A stretch of DNA of 64,000 bases from Roseovarius mucosus (GCF_002080415.1 NZ_CP020474.1:2121501-2185500), one strand, 5' to 3'; counted from the first letter of the stretch, positions 28,010 through 38,133 are shown. The notes: generated from the sequence alone by a model not told the origin. A program made the numbers and translations.

Positions 28010-29074
28010 TTAATCGAGCCAGCCTTTGAGATTGGTTTCTACAATGGAGGAGAGCGCCTTGATATGGGCGTCATCGTCGTTGAGGCAGGGGATATAGGTG
28101 AATTCTTCACCGCCGGCCTCTTCGAAACTTTCGCGGATTTCCTCGTTGATCTCTTCCAATGTCTCGATGCAATCGGCGGAAAAGGCGGGGGCCATCACCG
28201 CGATGCGCTTTTTGCCATCTTCGCGGGCCAAGCGGGCCACTTCGTCTACGGTATAGGGCTTGAGCCATTCTTCGGGGCCAAAGACCGACTGAAACGTCGT
28301 GGTGATCTCGGTATTTTCCCAACCCAGCCGCTCTTTGAGCAGGCGGGTCGTTTTCTGGCATTGGCAATGATAGGGGTCGCCCTGCATCAGGTAGCGTTTT
28401 GGCATGCCGTGATAGGAGACCACAAGGATCTCTGGCCGCTTTTCAACCTCTGCGTAGGCGCGTTCGACTGATTGCGCGAGCGCCTCGATATAGAGCGGGT
28501 TCTGGAAATAGGGTTCGACCACGCGGGCAATGGGCTGCCATGTCTCATCCATCAAGGCGCGAAAAAACTGATCATTCGCGGTGGCCGAGGTGGCACCGGC
28601 GTAATGCGGATAGAGCGGAAAGAAGAGAATGCGGGTGCAGCCCGCCTCGACCATCTGGCGCACTTTGGATTTGGTTGAGGGATTGCCATAGCGCATACAG
28701 AAATCCACCATGACCTGATCGCCATAGCGCTCCTGCATCGCGGCGGCCATTTTGGTGGTCTGGTCGCGGGTGATGGTCATCAGGGGGCTTTCGCCCTTAT
28801 CCTCGTTCCAGATGGATTTATAGGCATGCCCGCTGGTAAAGGGCCGCTTGGTCAGGATGATGAGCTGCAACAGCGGCTGCCATTTCCACGGGCTGTAGTC
28901 GATCACCCGGCGGTCCGACAGGAACTCGTTGAGATAGCGGCGCATGGGCCAGTAGGTGTAGTGATCCGGTGTCCCGAGATTGGCCAAGAGCACACCGGTT
29001 TTCGCGCGCGGCACCTTGGGGTGATCGGCGGCGGCGTGTTCTGGGCGGGCGGCATCATGGCTGGCATCAAGCAT
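28010..29074 (-). CDS. hemH: Ferrochelatase
   Basis: Inserts iron into protoporphyrin IX, last step of haem synthesis. 354 residues from the ATG at 29074. GVLLANLGTPD, FPLYPHYAGATSATAND with the metal-binding His, YHGMPKRYLMQGDPYHCQCQ, and PAFSADCIETLEEI with the catalytic Glu are all present. hemD and a HemY-like gene lie 10 kb to the right. Confidence 0.96.
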   Translation of the reverse strand: MLDASHDAARPEHAAADHPKVPRAKTGVLLANLGTPDHYTYWPMRRYLNEFLSDRRVIDYSPWKWQPLLQLIILTKRPFTSGHAYKSIWNEDKGESPLMTITRDQTTKMAAAMQERYGDQVMVDFCMRYGNPSTKSKVRQMVEAGCTRILFFPLYPHYAGATSATANDQFFRALMDETWQPIARVVEPYFQNPLYIEALAQSVERAYAEVEKRPEILVVSYHGMPKRYLMQGDPYHCQCQKTTRLLKERLGWENTEITTTFQSVFGPEEWLKPYTVDEVARLAREDGKKRIAVMAPAFSADCIETLEEINEEIRESFEEAGGEEFTYIPCLNDDDAHIKALSSIVETNLKGWLD

Positions 29075-29133
29075 GGCTTGGTCATTCCTGTGTGTTCCGG
29101 GACAGGGGTGACATATAGGCTGTGCCTGAAAGG

Positions 29134-29952
29134 TCAATCTTTCAACGGGGTTTCCACCGCGCCAAGCGCATCGGCAAGGCGTGCGCTGGCTGATCCGGGG
29201 CGCAGTGGCTGGGGCTGGCTAGCGTCAGGGGCCCAGCCGGTGAGGAAGATCATCTCGAATGTGGCGGGGATGCGTCCGTCATCCATACCAAAGGCTTGTG
29301 AATATATGTCGCAGGCGCGGTAGAGCATGCGGCGCGGGGTTAGTGCGCGATGGCGCGCGCTCATCGCATTGGATTCGCCCATGGCGCGCAGGTCGCGCAT
29401 CAGCGCCAGAGGATCGGCATAGCTGGTGCGAAGCGGCAAAGTATCGGCCACCGGCAGGGTAAGGCCCGCGCGTTGCATCAGCGCGCCCAGATCGCGGATT
29501 TCGGCCATGGGCAGGACGCGGGGCGAGAGGCCGCCGCTGGCCTCTGCTTCGGCCTGAGCCAAGGCGCTGCGCAATTCGTGCAGCGTGCCACCGCCAAAGA
29601 GCGCGGCGAGCAGCAGGCCATCGGGGCGCAGCGCGCGGCGGGCCTGAATAAGCTGACCCACAGGATCGTTGGCCCAATGCAGGCAGAGGGCGAGGATGAC
29701 CAGATCATGCGCGCCGGGTTCCAGCATCAGCACCTCATCATCCGCGACGATGCGCGCCTCTGGTAGCCGGGATTGCCAGAAATGCGGAAAACCCGTCACC
29801 ACGGCGGGTGCGGTAAAGGATTTGTTAACCAAGGTCAGGCGATCCTCGACCTCATCCGCCGCTATCTCGTGCAGAAAGAGCGCCGGTGCGCGCTGGGCGC
29901 GCAGGCGGTTGCGAGTGAGGGCGGCGCGATCTGTCAGGAGCGTTTGGGTCAT
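29134..29952 (-). CDS. SAM-dependent methyltransferase-fold protein, NDUFAF5/BioC-like
   Basis: 272 residues. A class I methyltransferase-like fold with a weak motif I and the post-I block HDLVILALCLHWANDPVGQLIQARRALRPDG. The architecture matches the alphaproteobacterial relatives of mitochondrial NDUFAF5, a complex I assembly factor that hydroxylates an arginine of NDUFS7; BioC is a second relative. The exact reaction here is unproven. The start is 14 bases from divergent comF, so both promoters overlap in coding sequence. Confidence 0.78.
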   Translation of the reverse strand: MTQTLLTDRAALTRNRLRAQRAPALFLHEIAADEVEDRLTLVNKSFTAPAVVTGFPHFWQSRLPEARIVADDEVLMLEPGAHDLVILALCLHWANDPVGQLIQARRALRPDGLLLAALFGGGTLHELRSALAQAEAEASGGLSPRVLPMAEIRDLGALMQRAGLTLPVADTLPLRTSYADPLALMRDLRAMGESNAMSARHRALTPRRMLYRACDIYSQAFGMDDGRIPATFEMIFLTGWAPDASQPQPLRPGSASARLADALGAVETPLKD

Positions 29953-29966
29953 GGGGCAAGGATAGA

Positions 29967-30698
29967 GTGCTGGCAGCAGCTTTTCAAACGGCGGTTCGCA
30001 TGGTTTATCCCGCCCGCTGCACGCTTTGCGGCGCGGTGGTGGATAGCGATTTCGGTCTTTGTGGCCCGTGCTGGCGGGATACGCCGTTCATCTCGGGGCT
30101 GGTCTGCGAGACCTGCGGCGTGCCTTTGCCCGGTGAGGGGCATGCGGAGGCCGCGCATTGCGATGACTGCCTGCGCATGGCGCGGCCGTGGTCGCAGGGG
30201 CGCGCGGCGATTCGCTATCATGAGAATGGACGCAAACTGATCCTCATGCTCAAGCATGGCGACCGGCACGATGTGGTGCGCCCGGCGGCAAAGTGGATGG
30301 CGCGGGCGGCGCAGCCCCTGTTGCGGCCCGATACGCTGATTGCGCCCATTCCGCTTCATTGGGGGCGGATGCTGTCGCGGCGGTTCAACCAATCGGCGCT
30401 TTTGGCGCAGGGATTGGCGCGCGAGACCGGTTTGCCATGCTGCCCTGACCTGCTGACGCGGTTCAAACGCACGCAGAGCCTGAAGGGGCTGAGTGTCGAG
30501 GCGCGACACGCCATGCTGACGGATGCGATTCGAGTAACGGCGCGGCATAGGGGATTGATTGCCGGGCGTTCGGTGCTGATTGTTGACGATGTCATGACCT
30601 CGGGGGCGATGCTATCGGTGGCGACGCAGGCCTGTTTTTCAGCCGGTAGCGGGGAAGTGAGCGTTGTGACACTGGCGCGCGCCGTCAAGGATGCCTAA
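29967..30698 (+). CDS. ComF family phosphoribosyltransferase-like protein
   Basis: 243 residues. The N-terminal zinc-ribbon-like part has three CxxC pairs (CTLCG, CGPC, CETCG) plus CDDC. The C-terminal PRTase domain shows the PRPP motif VLIVDDVMTSGAM near residue 207. ComF proteins are linked to DNA uptake in competent bacteria; in roseobacters the gene is usually present regardless. No partner competence genes are in the window. Confidence 0.92.
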   Translation: MLAAAFQTAVRMVYPARCTLCGAVVDSDFGLCGPCWRDTPFISGLVCETCGVPLPGEGHAEAAHCDDCLRMARPWSQGRAAIRYHENGRKLILMLKHGDRHDVVRPAAKWMARAAQPLLRPDTLIAPIPLHWGRMLSRRFNQSALLAQGLARETGLPCCPDLLTRFKRTQSLKGLSVEARHAMLTDAIRVTARHRGLIAGRSVLIVDDVMTSGAMLSVATQACFSAGSGEVSVVTLARAVKDA

Positions 30699-30730
30699 GT
30701 TCGCGCGACAGCGAACCGGGGATCCCAATC

Positions 30731-30988
30731 ATGAAACCAGTCGAAATCTACACCTCACCGCTCTGCGGGTTTTGCCATTCGGCCAAACGCCTGTTGCAGA
30801 AGAAAGGCGTTAATTTTTCAGAAATCAACGTGCTGGCACAGCCCGCGCGCAAGTCTGAGATGATGAAGCGCGCCAATGGCCGCCATACAGTGCCGCAGAT
30901 TTTCATAGGCACCACCCATGTGGGTGGCTGTGATGATCTTTATGCGCTGGAACAGGCGGGCAAGCTTGACGCGCTGTTGCGCGGGTGA
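30731..30988 (+). CDS. grxC: Glutaredoxin 3
   Basis: 85-residue dithiol glutaredoxin with active site CGFC (residues 12-15) in a thioredoxin fold, then the TVPQIFIG cis-Pro loop and GGCDDL, which binds glutathione. Shares GTGA with the next gene, so the two are coupled. It lies 32 bases after comF. Confidence 0.95.
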   Translation: MKPVEIYTSPLCGFCHSAKRLLQKKGVNFSEINVLAQPARKSEMMKRANGRHTVPQIFIGTTHVGGCDDLYALEQAGKLDALLRG

Positions 30989-31824
30989 CGGCGATGCGCG
31001 CGGCGCTTTTGCAGCTGAGTAGCAGCGATGACCCCGAGGCCAATTTGGCGGTCACGCTGTCTATGATGGATGCGGCGATTGCGGATGGGGCCAAGTTTAT
31101 CCTGACGCCTGAGGTTACCAATTGTGTTTCGGGCAGCCGCACGCATCAAAATGCCGTGCTGCACCCCGAAGAGAGCGATCCGACACTGGCGGGCCTGCGT
31201 GCGCGCGCGGCAAAGGCCGGTGTCTGGCTTTTGATCGGGTCGCTCGCGCTCAAAACCGATGATCCCGATGGGCGCTTTGCCAACCGGTCGTTTCTGATTG
31301 GCCCGGATGGCGAGATTGTCGCGCGCTATGACAAGATTCATATGTTCGATGTGGATGTCACTCCTGAAGAAACCTATCGCGAATCGGATGGGTTTCGCCC
31401 CGGTGATCGGGCGGTTCTGGCCGATATGCCACTGGGCAAGCTGGGGATGACGGTGTGTTACGACGTGCGTTTCCCGCATTTGCACCGGCGTCTGGCGCAG
31501 GCGGGGGCCACTGTGCTGACCGTTCCGGCGGCGTTTTCGCATGTGACCGGGGCCGCGCATTGGGAGGTGCTGTTGCGCGCCCGTGCCATTGAAACCGGGT
31601 GTTTTGTGCTGGCTCCGGCACAGACCGGCATCCATGCCGCGACAACTGGACGCACCCGTCAAACCCATGGGCACAGTATGGTTGTGGCACCATGGGGAGA
31701 GGTTCTTGCCGATGGTGGCGTTGAGCCGGGCATCGTGATGGTTGATCTTGACCCTGATGCGGTGGCACAAGCGCGCAGGCGCGTGCCTTCGCTGCGCCAT
31801 GATAGAGCGTTTGACGGGCCCTGA
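30985..31824 (+). CDS. Carbon-nitrogen hydrolase (Nit1/deaminated glutathione amidase type)
   Basis: 279 residues. The Glu-Lys-Cys triad of the nitrilase superfamily is visible: Glu in ILTPEVTN, Lys in YDKIHMFDVDV, Cys in MTVCYDVRFPHL. The HMFDV and RFPHLHR blocks are characteristic of the Nit1/YbeM branch, which hydrolyses deaminated glutathione. Its position beside glutaredoxin fits a role in glutathione quality control. GTG start at 30985 overlaps the grxC stop. Confidence 0.9.
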   Translation: MTAMRAALLQLSSSDDPEANLAVTLSMMDAAIADGAKFILTPEVTNCVSGSRTHQNAVLHPEESDPTLAGLRARAAKAGVWLLIGSLALKTDDPDGRFANRSFLIGPDGEIVARYDKIHMFDVDVTPEETYRESDGFRPGDRAVLADMPLGKLGMTVCYDVRFPHLHRRLAQAGATVLTVPAAFSHVTGAAHWEVLLRARAIETGCFVLAPAQTGIHAATTGRTRQTHGHSMVVAPWGEVLADGGVEPGIVMVDLDPDAVAQARRRVPSLRHDRAFDGP

Positions 31825-32271
31825 ATGACCGATACGACCAGCAATTCCCTTGCCGTGGCGCTGTTTAGCGAGATCCTTACGAATGAGCAGTTGATCCGCA
31901 GCCGTCTGACACGGGTGTTGCCGAAGGGGATGGAAATCTCGCATTTTTCGGTTCTCAACCATCTGGCGCGGATCGGGGATGAGCGGAGCCCGGCACAATT
32001 GGCGAAAAGTTTCCATGTCACACGCGGGGCGATGACCAATACCCTGTCCAAGCTGGAGTGGGCGGGATATGTGCATATCCGCCCCGATTGGGATGATGCG
32101 CGGCGCAAGATGGTGGCGATCAGCCCCTCGGGTCGTCAGGCGCGCGATGCCGCAATGGCGGCGATCACGCCAATGGTGTCGGACCTGATCCGCGATCTGG
32201 GCGAAGATCGCGTGCGCGCCAGCCTTCCGGTTCTGCGGGAATTACGGGCGCGGCTGGAGCCGGGGACGTGA
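31825..32271 (+). CDS. MarR-family transcriptional regulator
   Basis: 148 residues with a winged helix-turn-helix (about 35-110). The recognition region is AQLAKSFHVTRGAMTNTLSKLEWAGYV, and DDARRKMVAISPSG forms the wing. It begins directly after the nitrilase stop codon, so it is the fourth gene of comF-grxC-nit-marR. MarR proteins often regulate their own operon in response to small ligands or oxidants; target unknown. A longer-than-usual hairpin-rich stretch follows. Confidence 0.9.
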   Translation: MTDTTSNSLAVALFSEILTNEQLIRSRLTRVLPKGMEISHFSVLNHLARIGDERSPAQLAKSFHVTRGAMTNTLSKLEWAGYVHIRPDWDDARRKMVAISPSGRQARDAAMAAITPMVSDLIRDLGEDRVRASLPVLRELRARLEPGT

Positions 32272-32297
32272 GTTCGTCTGCTACCCGCGCGGAACAA

Positions 32298-32347
32298 GGC
32301 GCGGAGCGCCGCCGCGCGGATCGCTGGGCCGTCCCGCGGCCTAGCGA
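32298..32347. repeat. Hairpin-rich spacer between convergent marR and ubiG
   Basis: Two stems occur in this 179-bp convergent gap. GGCGC/GCGCC is at 32298-32310 with a three-base loop. An 11-bp stem, TCGCTGGGCCG with CGGCCTAGCGA, is at 32321-32347 with a five-base loop and one G-T pair. They may act as a bidirectional terminator, though no T-run follows. The rest of the gap (32348-32450) shows no gene. Confidence 0.4.
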
Positions 32348-32450
32348 TTTCGAGAGGGAGCGCTTCACCGTGAAGTCATACGGACTTGACTGGCATTAAG
32401 TGGCATCCATGGCCGTTGCTTCGCTAGTCCCCGGCCCAGCAACCCGCGCC

Positions 32451-33194
32451 TCAGCGCTTCACGCTTGCCGTCACGTAATTTACGCTCAGGTCCCGGTCTG
32501 ACAGGCGCCAGCCCCATGTGATCGGGTTAAAGACAAAGCCTTTGCGATCCACAGGTTCGAGCGCGGCGTTGCGCAAGAGATCGTATAGCTCGTCTGGCGT
32601 GATGAATTTGGCCCAGTCATGCGTACCTTTTGGCAACCAGCGCATGACATATTCCGCGCCCACAATAGCCATCGCATAGCTTTTGGGGTTGCGGTTGATG
32701 GTCGAGCAGATGTGGAGCCCGCCCGGTTTCAAAAGCTGCTGGCAGGCCGTGAGATAGGTCAGCGGATCGGCCACATGCTCGACCACTTCCATGTTGAGCA
32801 CGACGTCGAATTGTTCGCCTGCTGCGGCCAGATCCTCGGCGGTGGTGTGGCGATAGTCGATGTCGAGCCCGGATTGCGCGGCATGGACTTGGGCCACGGG
32901 AATGTTGCGGGGGGCGGCATCGGCCCCGACCACGGTTGCACCCAGACGCGCCATCGGTTCGCTCAAAAGACCGCCACCGCAGCCGATATCAAGCAGGCGC
33001 AGCCCGGCAAAGGGCGTCTGATCGCGCAAATCACGGTCGAACTCTGCCGCAATCTGGGTTGTGATGTAATCCAGCCGACAGGGGTTGAGCATGTGAAGGG
33101 GCTTGAATTTTCCGTTCGGGTCCCACCATTCAGCGGCCATCGCCTCGAACTTGGCGACCTCGGTGGGATCAATCGTGCTCTGAGCGGCTTGCAT
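32451..33194 (-). CDS. ubiG: Ubiquinone biosynthesis O-methyltransferase UbiG
   Basis: Performs both O-methylations in ubiquinone synthesis. About 247 residues from the ATG at 33194, with GGAGAG 7 bases upstream; an ATG 12 bases earlier is possible. SAM motif [19 protein letters not shown] is near residue 65. [21 protein letters not shown] and the [18 protein letters not shown] segment are typical of UbiG. Divergent from pip across 48 bases. Confidence 0.96.
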   Translation of the reverse strand: MQAAQSTIDPTEVAKFEAMAAEWWDPNGKFKPLHMLNPCRLDYITTQIAAEFDRDLRDQTPFAGLRLLDIGCGGGLLSEPMARLGATVVGADAAPRNIPVAQVHAAQSGLDIDYRHTTAEDLAAAGEQFDVVLNMEVVEHVADPLTYLTACQQLLKPGGLHICSTINRNPKSYAMAIVGAEYVMRWLPKGTHDWAKFITPDELYDLLRNAALEPVDRKGFVFNPITWGWRLSDRDLSVNYVTASVKR

Positions 33195-33242
33195 TCTGCT
33201 CTCCATATGCTCTTTTGGTCTTGCGGCATATATAGGACATTC

Positions 33243-34220
33243 ATGGACAAATTCTCAGGCCAAAAGAGCGCAGTGCAATATCTCCATCCTCCGGTCGAGC
33301 CCTTTGACCGGCGTATGCTGGATGTGGGCGATGGGCACAGCGTTTATATGGAGCAATCGGGCCACCCCGATGGCCTGCCGGTGATTGTGCTGCATGGCGG
33401 ACCGGGGGGTGGCTGCAGCCCGGCGATGCGGCGCTATTTTGATCCGGCGGTTTACCGGATCATCCTGTTTGATCAGCGCGGCTGTGGCCGGTCGCGCCCG
33501 CATGCCAGTGTCGAGGCGAATACGACATGGCATCTGGTGGCGGATATCGAGTTGATTCGCCGGACCTTGGGCATCGACCGCTGGATCGTGTTCGGCGGCA
33601 GTTGGGGGGCGACGCTGGCGCTGATCTATGCGCAGGCGCACCCTACGCCGGTGCAGCATCTGGTGCTGCGTGGGGTTTTCACCATGACCGAGGCGGAATT
33701 GCATTGGTTCTATGGGGGCGGTGCCGGGGCGTTTTGGCCGGAAACATGGGCGCGATTCGTGGAATTGATCCCAGAAGATGAGCGCGACGATCTGATTGCC
33801 GCCTATCACCGCCGTCTTTTCTCGGGCAACCTGAGCGAGGAAGTGACCCATGCCAAGGCATGGTCAGCCTGGGAAAATGCACTGGCGACGGTGCATTCCA
33901 CCGGGGTGGGTGGTGATAGCCCCGCCGATTACGCCCGCGCCTTTGCCCGGCTTGAGAATCACTATTTCACCCATCGTGGATTTCTGGATCATGATGGGCA
34001 GATTCTGGATGACATGCCGCGCATCGCGCATATTCCGGGCACGATCGTGCAGGGGCGCTATGACATGATCTGCCCGCCGGTGACGGCGCATCGGCTGGCC
34101 GAGCGGTGGCCGGGTGCCGATCTGCGGATGATCCCCGTGGCGGGGCATGCCCTGTCAGAGCCGGGGATCAGCGCCGAATTGGTGGGCGTCATGCAGAAGC
34201 TGGCCCGCGGCGCGCGCTAG
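33243..34220 (+). CDS. pip: Prolyl (proline iminopeptidase) aminopeptidase
   Basis: Alpha/beta-hydrolase peptidase that removes N-terminal proline; 325 residues. [12 protein letters not shown] is the oxyanion-loop signature, [12 protein letters not shown] the strand after it, and [10 protein letters not shown] carries the Ser nucleophile at about 113. [11 protein letters not shown] contains the catalytic His. The ATG at 33243 is chosen; the open frame to the left runs antisense through ubiG and is not coding. Followed 4 bases later by zapE. Confidence 0.94.
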   Translation: MDKFSGQKSAVQYLHPPVEPFDRRMLDVGDGHSVYMEQSGHPDGLPVIVLHGGPGGGCSPAMRRYFDPAVYRIILFDQRGCGRSRPHASVEANTTWHLVADIELIRRTLGIDRWIVFGGSWGATLALIYAQAHPTPVQHLVLRGVFTMTEAELHWFYGGGAGAFWPETWARFVELIPEDERDDLIAAYHRRLFSGNLSEEVTHAKAWSAWENALATVHSTGVGGDSPADYARAFARLENHYFTHRGFLDHDGQILDDMPRIAHIPGTIVQGRYDMICPPVTAHRLAERWPGADLRMIPVAGHALSEPGISAELVGVMQKLARGAR

Positions 34221-34224
34221 GCCG

Positions 34225-35286
34225 ATGGAAACCCTGCCTGATCTTTATGCCCGCCTTGTGGCCGATGGCAAATTGACCCGCGATCCGGCGCAAGAGGCGC
34301 TTTTGCCCGAGTTCGAGCGGATTCGTGCAGGCCTCGACGAGGCCCCGCGCAAGGGCTGGTTTCGCCGCGCGCCAGAGCCGCCCAAGGGGCTCTATATCTG
34401 GGGCGGGGTCGGGCGCGGCAAATCCATGCTGATGGACCTGTTTGTAAGCACATTGGCCGTGCCCAGCCGACGGGTGCATTTCCATGCCTTCATGCAGGAA
34501 ATCCATGCCGGGCTGCATGCCGCACGAGCGCGCAACGAGGCGGATGCGCTGGCCCCGGTGGCGGCGGAGGTGGCCAAATCGGTGCGGCTGTTGGCCTTTG
34601 ATGAGATGCAGATCACCGATATCACGGACGCAATGATCGTGGGGCGGCTATTCGAGGCGCTGTTTGCGGCGGGGGTGGTTGTGGTCACAACCTCGAACCG
34701 GGTGCCGGATGACCTGTATAAGAATGGGTTAAACCGGCAGCTGTTTCTGCCCTTCATCGAGCTTTTGAAAGAGCGGATGGTCCTGCATGAAATGGTCAGC
34801 CCGACCGATTACCGGCAGGATCGTCTGACCGGCAGCCCGAGCTATTTCACCCCGATCAATGCCGAGAGTCGGGCCGAGATAGAGACGATTTGGCACAGTT
34901 TGACCGAGGGTCGCGGCGGGCCGCATACGATTATCGTGAACAAGCGGGCGGTGGAAATACCGGCGTTTCACAATGGCGTGGCGCGGGCCACGTTTTATGA
35001 TCTTTGCGGCAATCCCCTTGGACCGGCGGATTATCTGGCCTTGGCCGAAGCGGCGCGGGTGCTGATCCTAGAAAACATCCCACAGATGGGGCGCAGCAAT
35101 TTCAACGAGGCCAAGCGGTTTGTGACGCTCATTGATGCGCTTTATGAGGCGCGCGTGCGGCTGATTTGTTCGGCGGCGGCGGTTCCGGAATACCTCTATA
35201 TCGAAGGCGAGGGATCGTTCGAGTTTGAGCGCACCGCCAGCCGCATGCGCGAAATGCAATCCGAAGGCTGGGGCAAAGAGGATTAG
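34225..35286 (+). CDS. zapE: Cell division ATPase ZapE (AFG1 family)
   Basis: 353 residues of an AFG1-type P-loop ATPase. Walker A is GGVGRGKSMLMDLF at about residue 58 and Walker B is LLAFDEMQI. TSNRVPDDLYKNGLNRQLFLPF and FTPINAESR are family signatures. In E. coli ZapE associates with the Z ring under stress; the mitochondrial AFG1 relatives act in protein quality control. Starts 4 bases after pip. Confidence 0.94.
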   Translation: METLPDLYARLVADGKLTRDPAQEALLPEFERIRAGLDEAPRKGWFRRAPEPPKGLYIWGGVGRGKSMLMDLFVSTLAVPSRRVHFHAFMQEIHAGLHAARARNEADALAPVAAEVAKSVRLLAFDEMQITDITDAMIVGRLFEALFAAGVVVVTTSNRVPDDLYKNGLNRQLFLPFIELLKERMVLHEMVSPTDYRQDRLTGSPSYFTPINAESRAEIETIWHSLTEGRGGPHTIIVNKRAVEIPAFHNGVARATFYDLCGNPLGPADYLALAEAARVLILENIPQMGRSNFNEAKRFVTLIDALYEARVRLICSAAAVPEYLYIEGEGSFEFERTASRMREMQSEGWGKED

Positions 35287-35343
35287 AGCGCCTTGCGTCT
35301 GATCGGGGTCACATCGCCCCGGGGCCCATGTTGTCTCGGCGAG

Positions 35344-35364
35344 GTCCCGGGTCAGGCCCGGGAC
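35344..35364. repeat. REP-like palindrome
   Basis: GTCCCGGG and CCCGGGAC form a perfect 8-bp stem around a five-base loop (TCAGG), in the 108-bp gap between convergent zapE and the EVE-domain gene. Palindromes of this kind are common as dispersed extragenic repeats in alphaproteobacteria. It may also aid termination for both genes. No second copy was noticed in the window. Confidence 0.55.
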
Positions 35365-35394
35365 GGGTGTGTTTTCCATGGGGCGCAACACGCC

Positions 35395-35814
35395 CTAGCC
35401 CGAAAGGCCTGCCATATCGCAGATGATGCGCCATTCGTCGGCCGTGACGGGCTGCACTGAGAGGCGAGAGTTTTTCACCAGCACCATATCGGCCAGACGC
35501 GGATCGGATTTGATCGTGTCGAGCGTGACAGGTGTCTTGGCGGAGGCGACGGCCTTGATATCCACGCATTCCCAGCGTGGATCGTCGGATTTGCTGTCGG
35601 GATGTGCGGTGGCGATGACCTCGACGGTGCCAACCACGGCTTTTTCGCTCTGGGAATGGTAGAAAAAGCCACGGTCGCCCACGGCCATCTCGCGCATGAA
35701 ATTGCGGGCCTGATAGTTGCGCACGCCGTCCCATTCCTCGCCCGCGTCGCCCTTGGCCAGCTGATCCTGCCAGCCCCAGGTTGAGGGTTCGGATTTGAAC
35801 AGCCAATAGCGCAT
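35395..35814 (-). CDS. EVE domain-containing protein
   Basis: 139 residues consisting of one EVE (PUA-like) domain: YWLFKSEPSTWGWQDQ at the N-terminus, EEWDGVRNYQARNFM near residue 31, and FYHSQSEKAVVGTVEV. EVE domains bind modified bases in DNA or RNA. The ATG at 35814 shares one base with the upstream stop (TGATG). Last gene of tsaD-gpsA-yciI-EVE, a conserved arrangement in this group. Confidence 0.9.
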   Translation of the reverse strand: MRYWLFKSEPSTWGWQDQLAKGDAGEEWDGVRNYQARNFMREMAVGDRGFFYHSQSEKAVVGTVEVIATAHPDSKSDDPRWECVDIKAVASAKTPVTLDTIKSDPRLADMVLVKNSRLSVQPVTADEWRIICDMAGLSG

Positions 35815-36086
35815 CAGATGACCTTTTTCCACGGGATCAGCTCGACATTGGCGAAAAGCCCCGCCTTGGCGTAGGGATCAGCGGCGGCCCAATCCTGTGC
35901 TGCCTGCATATCGGCCACGTCGAGGATGACAAGTGAGCCGATCATCTGGCCTGCGTCATCGAGCAGCGGACCGGCCTGAGACACGACGCCGGTGTCCTTG
36001 AGATAGGCGACATGGGCCTCGCGGGTGTCGAGGCGGGTTTGCAGAGCACCGGGTTTGTCGCGGGCGATCAGGGCAATGAGCATCAT
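35814..36086 (-). CDS. YciI-like protein
   Basis: 90 residues with the YciI ferredoxin-like fold pattern: [28 protein letters not shown] (conserved Asp-His region), GPLLDD...GSLVILD, and the C-terminal [17 protein letters not shown]. Function of the family is mostly unknown. Two consecutive ATGs; the second (36083) has the better-placed AGGA. Overlaps gpsA and the EVE gene. Confidence 0.88.
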   Translation of the reverse strand: MMLIALIARDKPGALQTRLDTREAHVAYLKDTGVVSQAGPLLDDAGQMIGSLVILDVADMQAAQDWAAADPYAKAGLFANVELIPWKKVI

Positions 36087-37039
36087 TCTTCCTTTAATGG
36101 GCGTGACAGCAGCATATCCATCGCCTGCGCCACGTGCAATTCGCCTGTGACAAGCGCGGTGACGGCATGGGTGATGGGCATATCGAGAGAGAGCGCCCTT
36201 GCGCGGGCCAAGACGGCGCGGGCGGTGGCGGAACCTTCGACGGTAAGGGAGGGATCAAACCCTGCGCCTTTGCCGATGCTCAGGCCGTAGCGGTAGTTGC
36301 GCGACTGGTCAGAGGTGCAGGTGAGCGCCAGATCACCAAAGCCCGAGAGGCCCGCAAGCGTCTGGGGGTGCGCGCCCAGCGCATGGGCAAGACGGTTCAT
36401 TTCGGCAAAGCCACGGGTCATCAGGGCGGCGCGCGCGCTCTCGCCCAGACCGGCCCCGATGACGGCACCGCAGGCGATGGCGATCACGTTTTTGAGCGCG
36501 CCGCCCAGTTCCGCACCCAGCGTATCGGTGCTGCGATAGAGGCGCAGGGTAGGCGTTGTAAGGCAGCGCTGCAGCATTTGGCCGGTGTGGTCGTCGCCGC
36601 AGGCGAGCGTCAGCGCCGTTGGCAGGCCAAGGGCGATGTCACGGGCAAAGCTGGGGCCAGTGAGGATTGCGGGGGTTGCCGTAGGACAGGATTGCGCGAT
36701 GAGGCCGGTGGGGCCGAGGCCCGTGGTCAGGTCCATGCCCTTGCAACAGGCAACCAGCGGGCGGCGGGCGAGGGATTCGGCGTGTTCCAAAAGGAAGCCG
36801 CCCAGCGTCTGCATCGGCATGGCAAGCAGGCAGGGGGTATCGCCCTTGGGCACGGGGCCGGTGGTTAGGGTCACGCTGTCCGGCAGGGAGATGCCGGGCA
36901 AGCGGCGCGTATTCTCGCGTGTCTGCTGCATCTCGGCGGCGTGGGCCGGGTCGCGCGCCCAGAGGGTGACGGGGCCGTTTTGCGCCAATGTCACGGCAAG
37001 GGCCGTGCCGAATGCGCCCGCGCCACAGATGAGGATCAT
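36083..37039 (-). CDS. gpsA: Glycerol-3-phosphate dehydrogenase (NAD(P)+)
   Basis: Makes sn-glycerol 3-phosphate for phospholipid synthesis; 318 residues. [15 protein letters not shown] is the N-terminal dinucleotide-binding motif and fixes the ATG at 37039. [26 protein letters not shown] carries the catalytic Lys, and [12 protein letters not shown] is a family block. The start overlaps the tsaD stop by 4 bases (ATGA). Confidence 0.96.
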   Translation of the reverse strand: MILICGAGAFGTALAVTLAQNGPVTLWARDPAHAAEMQQTRENTRRLPGISLPDSVTLTTGPVPKGDTPCLLAMPMQTLGGFLLEHAESLARRPLVACCKGMDLTTGLGPTGLIAQSCPTATPAILTGPSFARDIALGLPTALTLACGDDHTGQMLQRCLTTPTLRLYRSTDTLGAELGGALKNVIAIACGAVIGAGLGESARAALMTRGFAEMNRLAHALGAHPQTLAGLSGFGDLALTCTSDQSRNYRYGLSIGKGAGFDPSLTVEGSATARAVLARARALSLDMPITHAVTALVTGELHVAQAMDMLLSRPLKEE

Positions 37040-38133
37040 GCCTTGGCCCCTTTCTTGCCGCTGCCGAGCATGGCAGGGCTGGTGTGATCCAAGGGCCAAC
37101 GGGGGCGGGCGGCAAGGGTCATGTCATCGCGGTGGCCAAGCGCAAAGAGTTCGGCCCCGGCATAGGCGATCATCGCGGCATTATCAGTGCAGAGCGCCAG
37201 CGGGGGCGCGACAAAAGATGCTCCCATCTCGGCGGCAACAGTCTCTAACCCGGCGCGAATGGCGGTATTTGCGGCGACACCGCCAGCGACGGCGATGACC
37301 GGGGTGGCGGGTGCCTCTGCCAGATAGGCGGTCAGGGCGCGGCGGGTTTTTTCGGCCAGAACATCACGCACGGCGGCCTGAAACCCGGCACAAAGATCAG
37401 CACGATCCTGACGCGTCAGGCCGAATTTCTGGGCCACGATCTCATCACGGGTGCGCAGGAGGGCGGTTTTGAGCCCGGAAAAGGACATATCGCAGCCAGG
37501 ACGATCGAGCAAAGGCCGGGGAAAGCGAAAGCGGGTGGGATCGCCCTTTAGCGCCTCGCGTTCCACATTGGGGCCGCCGGGCTGTGGTAGGCCCAAAAGG
37601 CGCGCGGTTTTGTCAAACGCCTCGCCGGGAGCGTCGTCGATGGTGCCGCCTAGCCGGGTGAAATCATCCGCGCCGCGCACGATCAGGAACTGGCAATGCC
37701 CGCCCGAGACCAGCAGCATGAGATAGGGGTAAGCCACATCATGGGTGAGGCGCGGGGTCAGGGCATGGCCCGCAAGATGGTTGACGCCAATAAGCGGGAG
37801 GCCTGCGCCCGCAGCGATCCCCTTGGCACACATCACCCCAGCGATCACCCCGCCAATGAGCCCCGGACCAGAGGTGACGGCGACGGCCCCCACATCGCGC
37901 AGTGTCAGATGCGCTGCGGTCAGCGCTTCGCGCACGCAGATATCCAGCTTTTCCGCATGGGCGCGCGCCGCGATTTCCGGCACGACCCCGCCGAAATCGG
38001 CGTGCAGCGCGGTTTGACCATGCACCACCGAGGAGAGGATTTTGGGCCGGCCATCTGCGTCAATGCGCAACACCGCAGCGGCGGTATCATCGCAGCTGCT
38101 CTCAAGTCCCAAGAGGATCAAAGGCTCTGTCAT
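37036..38133 (-). CDS. tsaD: tRNA N6-adenosine threonylcarbamoyltransferase TsaD
   Basis: Catalyses the last step of t6A37 tRNA modification; 365 residues. [15 protein letters not shown] at the N-terminus, [17 protein letters not shown], the metal-binding [11 protein letters not shown] (HxxxH), and GGHCQFLIV are diagnostic. The ATG at 38133 is preferred to the longer frame up to 38256, which would run through the divergent promoter into hemD. First gene of the leftward operon. Confidence 0.96.
   Translation of the reverse strand: MTEPLILLGLESSCDDTAAAVLRIDADGRPKILSSVVHGQTALHADFGGVVPEIAARAHAEKLDICVREALTAAHLTLRDVGAVAVTSGPGLIGGVIAGVMCAKGIAAGAGLPLIGVNHLAGHALTPRLTHDVAYPYLMLLVSGGHCQFLIVRGADDFTRLGGTIDDAPGEAFDKTARLLGLPQPGGPNVEREALKGDPTRFRFPRPLLDRPGCDMSFSGLKTALLRTRDEIVAQKFGLTRQDRADLCAGFQAAVRDVLAEKTRRALTAYLAEAPATPVIAVAGGVAANTAIRAGLETVAAEMGASFVAPPLALCTDNAAMIAYAGAELFALGHRDDMTLAARPRWPLDHTSPAMLGSGKKGAKA

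Noticed and set aside
32619..33242. N-terminal extension of the pip frame through the ubiG region
   Set aside because: It would run antisense to ubiG; homology to prolyl aminopeptidases starts after the ATG at 33243.
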